From: Bacteroidota bacterium
Lineage (GTDB): Bacteria; Bacteroidota; Bacteroidia; Bacteroidales; Paludibacteraceae
Length of the DNA stretch: 8,751 bases
Assembly: GCA_022709605.1 (NCBI GenBank)
Contig: JAKLIM010000141.1
Span: forward strand, 1 to 8,751
Reading direction: 5' to 3'
Below the pieces are notes generated by a model that saw only the letters and a program-made list of their open reading frames with translations, had not been told where the DNA came from and ran no database searches. Below are positions 1 through 6,673 of this stretch, piece after piece; within the stretch, counting starts at the first letter, position 1, and each line of letters begins with the position of its first letter. The translations under genes were made by a program, and so were the position numbers.

Positions 1-137
1 ATTCCCAAATCGGGGCTAACCTTTACATTAGTCACTGTTATCAATGTGCCATGAATCTCACGTGCATACAACAAAAAGATTTCTCCCAGCTCTTTTTGTA
101 ACATCCTTGCAATTTTTTGTTGTCTTGTCGTTTCCAT
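1..137 (-). CDS. rbfA: Ribosome-binding factor A, N-terminal part (runs off left edge)
   Basis: RbfA is a small KH-like protein that binds the 30S subunit and helps mature the 3' and 5' regions of 16S rRNA. Only the first 45 codons are in the window, starting at the ATG at 137-135 and running off the left edge. The peptide begins METTRQQKIARMLQKELGEI and continues through HGTLITVTNVKVSPDLG. The basic first helix with R-Q-Q-K-I and the later V-x-V-S-x-D-L signature are typical of Bacteroidota RbfA. The start has an A at -3 and no Shine-Dalgarno sequence, which is normal for this phylum. A TAACTTTG box about 60 bases upstream suggests its own promoter, and a strong terminator further upstream insulates it from the T9SS unit. 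The family call is from recognised sequence; the remainder of the gene cannot be seen. Confidence 0.88.
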   Translation of the reverse strand, partial: METTRQQKIARMLQKELGEIFLLYAREIHGTLITVTNVKVSPDLG

Positions 138-196
138 AATTTATGTTCCCTGTTCGTTTTGATTTTTATTTTCTTCGTAAGAAATTCATTATGCTA

Positions 197-204
197 CAAA
201 GTTA
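197..204 (-). promoter_or_regulatory. Candidate rbfA promoter, -7 box TAACTTTG
   Basis: On the minus strand the bases read TAACTTTG, a full match to the Bacteroidota -7 consensus TAnnTTTG. It lies 59 bases before the rbfA ATG and just after the terminator of the preceding unit, which is where a promoter is expected. I see only a poor -33 element (TTTC, 16 bases further upstream), so this is a motif-based inference. Confidence 0.5.
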
Positions 205-262
205 TTAAAATTTTCAGACTGAAACTCTGATTGAGATTCAAAATAACATTTTTATACAAATA

Positions 263-303
263 AAAAACTCCATTATTTACTTTACAGAAATAATGGAGTT
301 TTT
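263..303 (-). terminator. Rho-independent terminator of the T9SS two-gene unit
   Basis: A perfect 16-bp inverted repeat (263-278 paired with 288-303) surrounds a 9-base loop. The arms begin and end in A and T runs, so the RNA hairpin on either strand is followed by U residues and the element could work in both directions. It begins 17 bases beyond the stop of the small membrane protein gene and precedes the rbfA promoter. It therefore most likely ends transcription of the T9SS unit and protects rbfA from read-through. Confidence 0.85.
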
Positions 304-319
304 CAATCAGCAAATCGTT

Positions 320-688
320 TTATTTTTTAGCTTTTTTTAATTGATAATGAATTTTCCATAAAAACAACCCTAAAGCCATTATCATCAAAGGAATTACGCT
401 CGAAGAAACAGGAGTGTCATCTATTTGATCCGGCGCATTTGGCGATTGTGGTGGAGGAGCGTACAGTTTGTTCTGATCATTTACACTGCTGTTTGTGTTC
501 AGATTATCATCGGTGTATTTCGGATCGGCATACATTGGAGTCTGATCTATTTGTGACACCGACTGTTCATTCGAGCCGGTAGCATTTGCCGAAGCATGAG
601 CGGAGAGACATGCAATCAGTATGAAAATTGCAATAAAAATTGCACTTCCTGCTTTCATCATTTCTATACTTTTATTTAACGCTTTCAT
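320..688 (-). CDS. Small exported membrane-anchored protein with a C-terminal sorting-like tail
   Basis: This 122-residue protein has no recognised enzymatic domain. Residues 1-34 look like an export signal: a basic start, a hydrophobic core around 15-30, then S-A-H-A-S-A before N35. The stretch L-I-A-C at 24-27 also fits a lipobox, so it could instead be a lipoprotein. Residues 35-96 are polar and low in complexity, with a proline cluster (APPPQSPNAPD) at 77-87. Residues 97-112 form one hydrophobic segment, followed by a lysine-rich end (QLKKAKK). The order proline-rich spacer, D-D-T-P-V-S-S-S, membrane helix, basic tail resembles the short PID-CTERM-type tails known in Bacteroidota, but the P-I-D motif is changed to P-V-S, so membership is inference. 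The ATG lies 5 bases after the stop of the T9SS cargo gene, which implies cotranscription and probable coupling. Starts at M10 or M11 are possible. Its role is unknown; it may anchor or assist the neighbouring surface protein. Confidence 0.72.
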   Translation of the reverse strand: MKALNKSIEMMKAGSAIFIAIFILIACLSAHASANATGSNEQSVSQIDQTPMYADPKYTDDNLNTNSSVNDQNKLYAPPPQSPNAPDQIDDTPVSSSVIPLMIMALGLFLWKIHYQLKKAKK

Positions 689-693
689 AGCTG

Positions 694-2544
694 TTATTTA
701 ATTATTATTGTTGATTTTACTGATTCATCTTTGGTAATTACCTGTGCAATATATGCACCGCCGGGTACGTTAAGAGGAATTGTTGACAATCCGCTTTTTA
801 CTTGTTTCCTTATCAGGTTTCGCCCTGAAGTATCAAATAATAACATTTCGCCTTGAAGTGACGATTTATTGTCTACAATCAGGTTGTTGCCCGATGCAAA
901 CACTTTAATAAATGACGTTGTTGTGTTATTGATTCCGGTTGCTCCGGTTACAATTTTAAAACGTACACTTTCGGGTGAAGCACTTCCGGTTTCGGTGAAA
1001 GTGTATGTAGATCCATTCAAGGTAATATCTTTGGTTGTATTGTTTTTAAGATCTATCAGATAAATCCCGGTATAAACTGTCTCGGTATTGCGATGGGTAA
1101 AAGTCATGGTATATTCAGAATCAACACCGGGTTTAAAACCTAGTAATGTATTGTTTATATCATTAACGGAGTTTACCTGAAAATTACCATCAGCTTCAAT
1201 AGCAAATAATTGAGGAGTCATAATTGAGCCCATCATTTTGCGTCCATCGTAGCCGTTATCAAAAGCTTTGGTGCAATTTGGCTCTGTAAACAACCACAAT
1301 TTATCGCTAAACCGTTGTCCGTTTATGTTGATGATCGTAAGTACCTTATCGGATGCTGCTTTTTTTGCCCGCAAAGGTTCTGTATTTTTATCAGAAGGAT
1401 AGGGTATTGATAAAAAATTTCCAACAGGTGCATTCTTCGTTTTTTCTAATTGTTCAATCCTGTTTTCGGCTTTTATTGCTGCTGGAATGTTTGGAAATAC
1501 TTTTACCATAAATCCCTGCATACTCGGGATGCTTGAAGGTAAACCTTCTTGTCCGGCAAATTCTTTTGGGACACTTCGATATTGTCCCGCCGCATCCCCA
1601 TCGTTGTTATGCATTTCAACCCACTGCATATACGAACCTGTATTGTATAAATACACTGTTTCTTCGGTAATAAATGGTGAAAATTCATTATTATTCCCAA
1701 AATCAATTGACTCGATTGGTATAGCAGCCGTATAAGGATTTGCAATGATATGCTCTCCGCGTACATAATCTCCTATTTCATCATTCCAGAATGAATAGCT
1801 AAGTGGTACGAAAAATGGGAAATTATACAGAGCACCTTTCATTGCGTATGTGGTTGGTGCTGCTTGTGTTATTGCATAGCCTGTAATTGGTGTCATAGGC
1901 ACTTCGTTGGTTACGGGTTCCCACATGGCTATGTTCGCTTCGTTGTGTCTGAAAAGGAAAGAACCACCTAAATTTCCTAAAGGTTGCATGGTTACAAAAG
2001 GAATTCCGAAGAATTGATAATGATAATGTGTCTCCATTTCAACAGTAGTTATACTGGCTTTGGAGTAAAACTCAACGGTAGCCTCGACTGGTTCAGTAAC
2101 ATTATGAAAAACTAATGATCCTGAAGGCAAAACATCGCTTGCTTGAATTAAAAAACCATCAACACCTGCGTTGTTGGTTAAAATATTAATTACAGTTAAT
2201 AACCCATCGGGTTCTATAATTAATCGTGCCCCTAAATCGATAGTTAAATCATAACATGCTCCTGAAGCTCCCTGATCAACAGTAACGATGTGACCTGTCA
2301 GTATTGTAACATTATATAGACTTTCAGACTGTTCGGGAATTTCTGTTGTTGCATCAACCCAACCGCTGCCATCGTAAATTTGCCAGGTTGTGGGAGATGA
2401 CCAAAGACCAGTTGCTTTTGACTGGAAATCGCCAAAATTTTGCGCTTGCACATTAAACCCCAAAAGGGTCATTAAAATAAAAAGAAACGACAGGATTGTA
2501 AGCCTGATAGTCTTCTTATTGGTTAGTAAAATTTTTGATTCCAT
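694..2544 (-). CDS. Secreted surface protein with T9SS type A C-terminal sorting domain
   Basis: This 616-residue protein has a signal peptide at about 1-34 (hydrophobic core LTILSFLFILMTLLGF, probable cleavage after N-V-Q-A). Residues 45-125 hold a beta-rich repeat-like domain with G-x-W-x-x-P-x-T-W, then D-G-S-G-W, V-T-I-L-T-G-H and V-T-V-D. This pattern is common at the front of large Bacteroidota extracellular proteins. The middle, about 140-540, is beta-rich with many aromatic residues; I do not recognise a catalytic motif there. Residues 545-616 are a T9SS type A sorting domain: beta-strand pattern I-x-V, L-x-I/V, then L-F-D-T-S-G-R, and near the end G-G-A-Y-I-A-Q-V with a lysine-ended I-I-I-K. 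Such domains send the protein through the outer membrane, after which they are usually removed and the cargo is bound to surface lipopolysaccharide or released. It is the first gene of a two-gene unit with the small membrane protein. The substrate or ligand is unknown; adhesin-like is a guess. Confidence 0.88.
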   Translation of the reverse strand: MESKILLTNKKTIRLTILSFLFILMTLLGFNVQAQNFGDFQSKATGLWSSPTTWQIYDGSGWVDATTEIPEQSESLYNVTILTGHIVTVDQGASGACYDLTIDLGARLIIEPDGLLTVINILTNNAGVDGFLIQASDVLPSGSLVFHNVTEPVEATVEFYSKASITTVEMETHYHYQFFGIPFVTMQPLGNLGGSFLFRHNEANIAMWEPVTNEVPMTPITGYAITQAAPTTYAMKGALYNFPFFVPLSYSFWNDEIGDYVRGEHIIANPYTAAIPIESIDFGNNNEFSPFITEETVYLYNTGSYMQWVEMHNNDGDAAGQYRSVPKEFAGQEGLPSSIPSMQGFMVKVFPNIPAAIKAENRIEQLEKTKNAPVGNFLSIPYPSDKNTEPLRAKKAASDKVLTIININGQRFSDKLWLFTEPNCTKAFDNGYDGRKMMGSIMTPQLFAIEADGNFQVNSVNDINNTLLGFKPGVDSEYTMTFTHRNTETVYTGIYLIDLKNNTTKDITLNGSTYTFTETGSASPESVRFKIVTGATGINNTTTSFIKVFASGNNLIVDNKSSLQGEMLLFDTSGRNLIRKQVKSGLSTIPLNVPGGAYIAQVITKDESVKSTIIIK

Positions 2545-2603
2545 AGAAATAAATTTTATAATTATTGTATAAAAAGAATCTGCTCAAAATTTCACTGGAA
2601 TTT

Positions 2604-2631
2604 TTATAAACAATATTTTAAATGTTTATAA
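2604..2631. promoter_or_regulatory. Operator-like dyad upstream of the T9SS unit
   Basis: Perfect 9-bp half-sites TTATAAACA (2604-2612) and TGTTTATAA (2623-2631) are separated by 10 bases, so their centres are 19 bp apart, close to two helical turns. That spacing suits a dimeric regulator. The dyad lies 60-87 bases before the start of the T9SS cargo gene and overlaps the candidate promoter there. No regulator can be named from the sequence, and the AT-rich composition raises the chance of coincidence. Confidence 0.35.
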
Positions 2632-2638
2632 TCTCAAA
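2608..2638 (-). promoter_or_regulatory. Tentative promoter of the T9SS unit
   Basis: On the minus strand a TTTG (2638-2635) is followed after 19 bases by TATTGTTT (2615-2608). The spacing fits the Bacteroidota -33/-7 arrangement, but the second box only partly matches TAnnTTTG. A rival -7 box, TATCTTTC, lies near 2650 with one mismatch. Either would leave an untranslated leader of some 55-100 bases. Confidence 0.28.
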
Positions 2639-2679
2639 CAAACAGGAAAGATACACTATGAAAAATATAAGGTAGGCAA

Positions 2680-2710
2680 AATATTTCGGAAATAATTTCT
2701 TCCGAATATT
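2680..2710. repeat. Imperfect hairpin between prfB and the T9SS unit
   Basis: AATATTTCGGAA (2680-2691) pairs with TTCCGAATATT (2700-2710) across an 8-base loop, giving 11 pairs with one bulged T. On the minus strand it lies beyond the prfB terminator and upstream of the T9SS promoter candidates. It could be a backup terminator (a short TTTT follows on the minus strand) or a protein-binding site. The function is not decided by the sequence. Confidence 0.4.
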
Positions 2711-2772
2711 TAGTGATTGTAAAACACTGCAAATATATAAAAAGTTTTAAGGAAAAACGATATTAACAAAAA

Positions 2773-2800
2773 AATCTTCTGTTTTTCTAAACAGAAGATT
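2773..2800 (-). terminator. Rho-independent terminator after prfB
   Basis: A perfect 12-bp stem (2773-2784 with 2789-2800) has a tight 4-base loop. On the minus strand it is followed by a run of eight T residues counting the two at the stem end. It begins 31 bases beyond the prfB stop and most likely ends the rpoN to prfB transcription unit. Confidence 0.88.
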
Positions 2801-2831
2801 CATTTTTATTGTTATTTAACGTTACAGACAA

Positions 2832-3939
2832 TTAATCTGTAAATTCCATGAGGTAAGCTTTGATAAATGCATCGATATCACCATCCATAACTGCCTGAAC
2901 ATTTGATGTTTGGAAATTTGTTCGGTGATCTTTCACCCTGCGGTCGTCAAACACATAACTGCGGATTTGTGAGCCCCATTCAATTTTTCGTTTACCGGCC
3001 TCCACTTTGGCTGTTTCTGCCCTGCGTTTCTCCAGTTCCAGTTCGTAAAGTTGTGATTTCAATAATCTTATGGCATTGTCCTTATTCCCAAACTGCGAGC
3101 GGCTTTCAGTGTTTTCGATAATGATTTCATCGGGCAAATTGGTCACCGGATTTGTGAATTTGTAATGAAGTCTTACTCCGGTTTCAACTTTGTTAACATT
3201 TTGTCCTCCTGCTCCACCGGAGCGAAAAGTATCCCAAGAAAGGCCTGCCTGATTGATCTCAATCTCGATGGAGTCGTCGATAAGCGGAACCACGAACACC
3301 GAAGTAAACGATGTCATTCGTTTACCCTGTGCGTTGAAAGGCGATACACGCACCAGTCGGTGAACGCCATTTTCACATTTCAGGTAACCGTAAGCCATTT
3401 CGCCTTCAATTTGCATGGTAACGGTTTTAATACCTGCTTCGTCGCCGTCCTGAATGTTTGTAATTTCAGACTTATATCCCTGACGTTCAGCCCATCGCTG
3501 ATACATGCGGAATAGCATTTCGGCCCAATCCTGCGCTTCAGTTCCACCTGCACCGGCCACAATTTTGATAACAGCTCCGAATTTATCTTCTTCCTTCGAG
3601 AGCATATTTTTCATTTCGAGCGTTTCAATAAGATGCATGGCATGTTGATATGCTTCGTCCACTTCCTCTTCAGTCATGGCTTCCTCGCGGAAAAAATCGA
3701 AAGCAAGTTGAAGTTCGTCAACTGCCATTTTTACAGCATTGTAACCTACTACCCAGTTTTTCAGATCTTTAACTTTGCGCATTTGTGCTTCTGCAGCCTT
3801 GGCATCGTCCCAAAATCCGGGCACTTGAGTACGTAAATCTTCTTCTTCTATTTGAATTAATTTAGTGTCGACGTCAAAGATACCTCCTCAACGCGCTTTC
3901 GCGTTCCAACACATTTTTTAGTTGGTCTAATGTTATCAT
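2832..3939 (-). CDS. prfB: Peptide chain release factor 2 (RF2), with programmed +1 frameshift
   Basis: RF2 recognises UGA and UAA stop codons and triggers release of the finished peptide in the ribosome. Translation starts at the ATG at 3939-3937 and runs 21 codons to an in-frame TGA at 3876-3874. Skipping T3876 continues the frame from 3875 to the stop at 2832, giving 368 residues, close to the 365 of E. coli RF2. The shift region reads AGGAGG TAT CTT TGA C, the classic RF2 autoregulatory site. The stop-recognition tripeptide S-P-F is at about 199-201 and the catalytic G-G-Q at about 244-246 (context RSGGAGGQNVNK). The coiled N-terminal domain and the conserved V-P-G-F-W-D follow the shift. 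Opening the gene at the GTG at 3824 would remove the N-terminal 38 residues and is wrong. When RF2 is scarce, the ribosome pauses at UGA and shifts, so the protein controls its own synthesis. It is probably the last gene of the rpoN unit, 92 bases after the preceding stop. Confidence 0.96.
3873..3888 (-). promoter_or_regulatory. RF2 programmed +1 frameshift signal
   Basis: The minus strand holds an internal SD-like AGGAGG at 3888-3883, then TAT, the slippery codon CTT (3879-3877) and TGA followed by C (3876-3873). Spacing and order match the E. coli prfB site. The SD-like hexamer pairs with the 16S rRNA tail of the translating ribosome and promotes the forward slip of tRNA-Leu from CUU to UUU. 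Confidence 0.95.
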
Positions 3940-3987
3940 TTTTAGTTTTTTACTATTATTGGTAAGTTAATCAAAATCAATTTTATA

Positions 3988-4033
3988 TTCTTTGTTCTTT
4001 ATTCTTTGTTCTTTGTTCTTTGTTCTTTGTTCT
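3988..4033. repeat. Heptanucleotide tandem repeat (TTCTTTG)n between the PAP2-like gene and prfB
   Basis: Six complete 7-bp units run from 3988 to 4029 and a partial TTCT follows at 4030-4033. Five units are identical (TTCTTTG) and the second is TTCTTTA. On the minus strand the array (AACAAAG units) begins directly at the TAG stop of the PAP2-like gene, the stop sharing bases with the partial unit, and ends about 50 bases before the prfB start. Changes in copy number would alter the spacing between the two genes but not either protein. Confidence 0.9.
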
Positions 4034-4637
4034 ATAACAGCATACAAGGTAAAAAAACCGCTAAAAATCCAAGCGAAAAACCGGCTAATGTCTGACCAGG
4101 AGTATGAGCTTTGAGTTCGATACGCGATAATGCTACCAAAGCACCAAGGGATAAAACCAACACAAAGAATCCCAGGGGGTTGATAGCCATTCGGTAGCAA
4201 ATTCCAAAAACACCGCCCACAATACCACCTACGCTTGCTAAATGAGCACTGATTTTCCAATTAAGATTGATAAAGGTTATCAGCAGTATCGAAAGTGTAG
4301 AACCAATACCTACAGCCACCAAAAATAGTGGAAACCGGAGTGTTTGCCAAAGAAAAAAAGTCCAGAATACATAAGAGAGAAAGGAGAAAATATAAGGCAA
4401 TGTGCGTTCTTCTTTTTTCGAAATGTACAGGTCTTTTATTTTTCCTCTGGCCATCATTATTAATATTGGCGAAGCCGGACCTAAACCTGTAAAAAAGAAA
4501 GTGCCTACGACAGCTATCCATTTCCACGCGGCTGTAAATACCGAAAAAACATCCATGTTTACAAGCATTATCATGCCAAAAGTAGGCATGAGTAAAGGTT
4601 GAAATACAAATGAAATTATTTTATAAAATGTTCTCAT
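4032..4637 (-). CDS. Integral membrane protein with degenerate PAP2 phosphatase motifs
   Basis: This 201-residue protein is very hydrophobic, with about six membrane segments (roughly 8-28, 38-60, 80-98, 102-124, 132-150, 155-172 and a final 183-200). PAP2 enzymes remove phosphate from lipids such as undecaprenyl pyrophosphate using K-x6-R-P, P-S-G-H and S-R-x5-H-x3-D motifs. Traces remain here: a basic K-K-E-E-R-T-L-P at 74-81, S-A-H at 130-132, and S-R-I-E-L-K-A-H at 171-178, an exact S-R-x5-H. The last motif then reads T-P-G-Q, so the usual aspartate is glutamine. The fold assignment is inference from these motifs. The changed residues mean activity should not be assumed. It sits between rpoN (76-base gap) and prfB (92-base gap), all on one strand. 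The start has A at -3 and no SD. A plain hypothetical membrane protein is the alternative name. Confidence 0.75.
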   Translation of the reverse strand: MRTFYKIISFVFQPLLMPTFGMIMLVNMDVFSVFTAAWKWIAVVGTFFFTGLGPASPILIMMARGKIKDLYISKKEERTLPYIFSFLSYVFWTFFLWQTLRFPLFLVAVGIGSTLSILLITFINLNWKISAHLASVGGIVGGVFGICYRMAINPLGFFVLVLSLGALVALSRIELKAHTPGQTLAGFSLGFLAVFLPCMLL

Positions 4638-4655
4638 TAGTTGGTTTTCTCAAGT

Positions 4656-4672
4656 TCCCGCGATTGGCGGGA
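4656..4672. repeat. Short GC-rich hairpin in the rpoN / PAP2-like gap
   Basis: TCCCGC (4656-4661) pairs with GCGGGA (4667-4672) around a 5-base loop. No T run follows on the minus strand, so it does not look like a terminator. It lies 19 bases before the start of the PAP2-like gene and could modulate transcript processing or translation. Confidence 0.35.
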
Positions 4673-4713
4673 GGCGATTTTGAGGTGTTTTAATTTAAAA
4701 GGAGCATTAATTA

Positions 4714-6165
4714 CTAAATTTCTTTTCTTAATCGGGCCACCGGTATATTCAATTGTTCGCGGTATTTAGCCACGGTGCGACGCGCTATCAAATATCCTTT
4801 GGTTTTCAAAACCTCAGCCAGTGCATCGTCGTTCAATGGATTTCTTTTATTCTCATTATCAACACAATCCTGCAGTATTTTTTTTATTTCGCGGGTTGAA
4901 ACTTCTTCGCCGGAATCGTTGGTCATTGATTCGGAAAAGAAATATTTTACCGGAAAAATTCCGAATTCTGTTTGTATATATTTACTGTTACTAACTCTCG
5001 AAATGGTTGAAATATCGTAGCCGGTTCGATCGGCTATATCTTTCAGTATCATAGGCTTCATCCAGGTATCATCACCTTCGATAAAAAATTCGTGTTGAAA
5101 CTCAACAATCGCCATCATGGTTGTAAGCAAAGTTTGCTGCCGCTGTTTGATTGCGTCGATAAACCATCGCGCCGAATCAATTTTTTGTTTTACAAACAAA
5201 ATAGCATCTTTCATTTCGCGTGTTTGATTTTTTCTGTTCGACGCGTAGTCCTGAAACATTTCGTTGTAAGTATTGTTCACACGCAACTCCGGTAAATTGC
5301 TATTATTTAAATGAACCGACAGTTGACCTTCATCATTTTCCAGAATAAAATCAGGAACAATGGTTGACATCGACTTTTCGAGCACATTACCGCTCCATGC
5401 ATTTCCTGGCTTGGGATTCAGGCGAATTATTTCACTGATTATTTTTTTAAGATATTCATCAGTTATATCTAAACTCCGGGTTATTTTGTCGAAATGTTTT
5501 TTTGAAAATTCATCAAAATAGTTTTTCAGTATATTTTTTGCCGCAATAATTTCGGGCGTTTCCTGTTTTCTGTCGAGTTGAAGTAACAAACAATCCTGTA
5601 AATTGGTAGCGGCTACACCTGCGGGATCAAATTCGCGTATCAGCGCAATAATTTTGTAAATATCTTCATCGGTGGTGTGAATCCCTGCATTAAAAACAAT
5701 ATCATCCACCATTGCTTCAGGTTCGCGGCGCAGGTAACCTTCATCATCAATATTCCCGATTACATATTCAGCCAGTTGCCGTTCCAGTTCAGTTAAAGTC
5801 AGAAGTCCGAGTTGATCAATAAGAAAATCATGAAAGGTCATTCCAGCCGAAAAGGGTATTTCCTCACGTTTATCGTCTTTGGAATTATTATTTGTTTTCA
5901 GTTTATAATCAGGTATGTCGTCATCATAGGTATATTCTTCAGGGTCAAAATCATCGTTATTTCCACCATCATCGTTATCGTAATCGTCCGAATCATCAGT
6001 CTCAGTATTTGAATCGGCTCCCTCTTCCAATGCAGGGTTTTCTTCCAATTCTTGTCTGATGCGCTCCTCCAGCTCCAAAGTAGGTACTTCGAGCATTTTT
6101 ATCACCTGAATTTGTGCAGGCGACAGTTTTTGTTGTAATTTCTGTTGTAGTTGTTGCTTTAACAT
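4714..6165 (-). CDS. rpoN: RNA polymerase sigma-54 factor
   Basis: Sigma-54 directs RNA polymerase to -24/-12 promoters, which open only with an ATP-driven enhancer-binding activator. I choose the ATG at 6165-6163, giving 483 residues starting MLKQQLQQKLQQKLSPAQIQ; six extra codons upstream are possible but the protein family starts here. Residues 1-44 are the glutamine- and leucine-rich activator-interacting region I. Residues about 51-83 are an unusually acidic linker dense in D, E and N (region II). The core-binding domain follows (about 105-300, with F-D-P-A-G-V-A-A near 179). A helix-turn-helix region near 374-398 (LKDIADRTGYDISTISRVSN) and the RpoN box ARRTVAKYRE at 461-470 complete the DNA-binding part. 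Length and domain order are complete for the family. No activator gene is visible in the window. It is the first gene of the unit with the PAP2-like gene and prfB, with a promoter box just upstream. Confidence 0.96.
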   Translation of the reverse strand: MLKQQLQQKLQQKLSPAQIQVIKMLEVPTLELEERIRQELEENPALEEGADSNTETDDSDDYDNDDGGNNDDFDPEEYTYDDDIPDYKLKTNNNSKDDKREEIPFSAGMTFHDFLIDQLGLLTLTELERQLAEYVIGNIDDEGYLRREPEAMVDDIVFNAGIHTTDEDIYKIIALIREFDPAGVAATNLQDCLLLQLDRKQETPEIIAAKNILKNYFDEFSKKHFDKITRSLDITDEYLKKIISEIIRLNPKPGNAWSGNVLEKSMSTIVPDFILENDEGQLSVHLNNSNLPELRVNNTYNEMFQDYASNRKNQTREMKDAILFVKQKIDSARWFIDAIKQRQQTLLTTMMAIVEFQHEFFIEGDDTWMKPMILKDIADRTGYDISTISRVSNSKYIQTEFGIFPVKYFFSESMTNDSGEEVSTREIKKILQDCVDNENKRNPLNDDALAEVLKTKGYLIARRTVAKYREQLNIPVARLRKEI

Positions 6166-6193
6166 AAAATAATTGAAAACCAATATCTAAATA

Positions 6194-6201
6194 CAAAGAT
6201 A
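6194..6201 (-). promoter_or_regulatory. Candidate rpoN promoter, -7 box TATCTTTG
   Basis: The minus strand reads TATCTTTG, a full match to TAnnTTTG, 28 bases before the rpoN ATG. This would leave a leader of about 20 bases. No convincing TTTG is seen at the -33 position (only TTTT-rich sequence). Confidence 0.5.
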
Positions 6202-6673
6202 ATGGTTTTTTGGAGAAAATCGGACATAATTTATTTTGAAAGGCTGTTTAAAATATACAACCGTGTATCTTGTAAATTAAACAAGTGCTAATTGATGAGT
6301 GTTAAAGATTCTGGAATCTGCCACTGTCCCGTGTTATTATTTTCAACTCATTGGCTTTAAACGAACCACTACTTGAAATGAGAAAATCTGTTGCCTTAAT
6401 CTTTAAAAATAAAAACTTTGTCAAAATCAAAAGGGTGGGTTAGTAATGAAATTGAATTGTCCTTTTTTATTCATCTACATTTTAAACTCTAATGCATAAT
6501 AACTCTTTTTTATAAACTTTTTATTTTAAAGTAATAACAAATTTGTAGAATAAAAATGCACTTAACCCGGGGATATTCTACTATAGACAGAAGCCAATCT
6601 AACGAATCAGAATACAGTTGCGATTTGAATCCTGATAGTCATAAAGTATGCAAAATGTTGAGCAACCGACTAT
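6202..6673. other. Gene-poor gap between the acyltransferase gene and rpoN
   Basis: About 470 bases hold no convincing gene or terminator. Small elements seen: AGATTC-TG-GAATCT at 6306-6319, a 10-bp palindrome ACAAATTTGT at 6537-6546, and the inverted repeat at 6545-6581. On the minus strand a stop-to-stop open stretch crosses 6303-6440 and ends K-A-N-E-L-K-I-I-T-R-D-S-G-R, but it has no start codon. It could be residue of an older gene or mobile element. Confidence 0.5.
6545..6581. repeat. 8-bp inverted repeat around a CCCGGGG core
   Basis: GTAGAATA (6545-6552) and TATTCTAC (6574-6581) are perfect inverse copies 21 bases apart. The spacer contains CCCGGGG, an island of GC in AT-rich DNA. 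It is about 90 bases downstream of the acyltransferase stop. It lacks a following T run, so it is not a standard terminator. Confidence 0.5.

Noticed and set aside
3165..3515. 116-codon plus-strand frame opposite prfB
   Set aside because: It lies wholly inside prfB on the other strand and has no recognisable protein features; it is a shadow of the RF2 codon pattern.
2832..3824. prfB as a 330-residue gene starting at the GTG at 3824
   Set aside because: The RF2 N-terminal domain is encoded upstream and joined by the standard +1 frameshift; the GTG is an internal valine before P-G-F-W.
4656..4672. Terminator between rpoN and the PAP2-like gene
   Set aside because: The stem is only 6 bp and no T run follows on the minus strand.
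4714..6183. rpoN starting at the ATG at 6183
   Set aside because: This adds six residues before the conserved MLKQQL start of the family and brings the start to within 11 bases of the -7 box, leaving almost no leader.
6303..6440. Remnant of a transposase on the minus strand
   Set aside because: A stop-to-stop frame is open and reads plausibly, but there is no start, no DDE-type motif and no terminal repeats to support it.
6545..6581. Invertible promoter switch
   Set aside because: The 21-base spacer is too short to hold a promoter, no recombinase gene is nearby, and no TAnnTTTG box lies between the arms.
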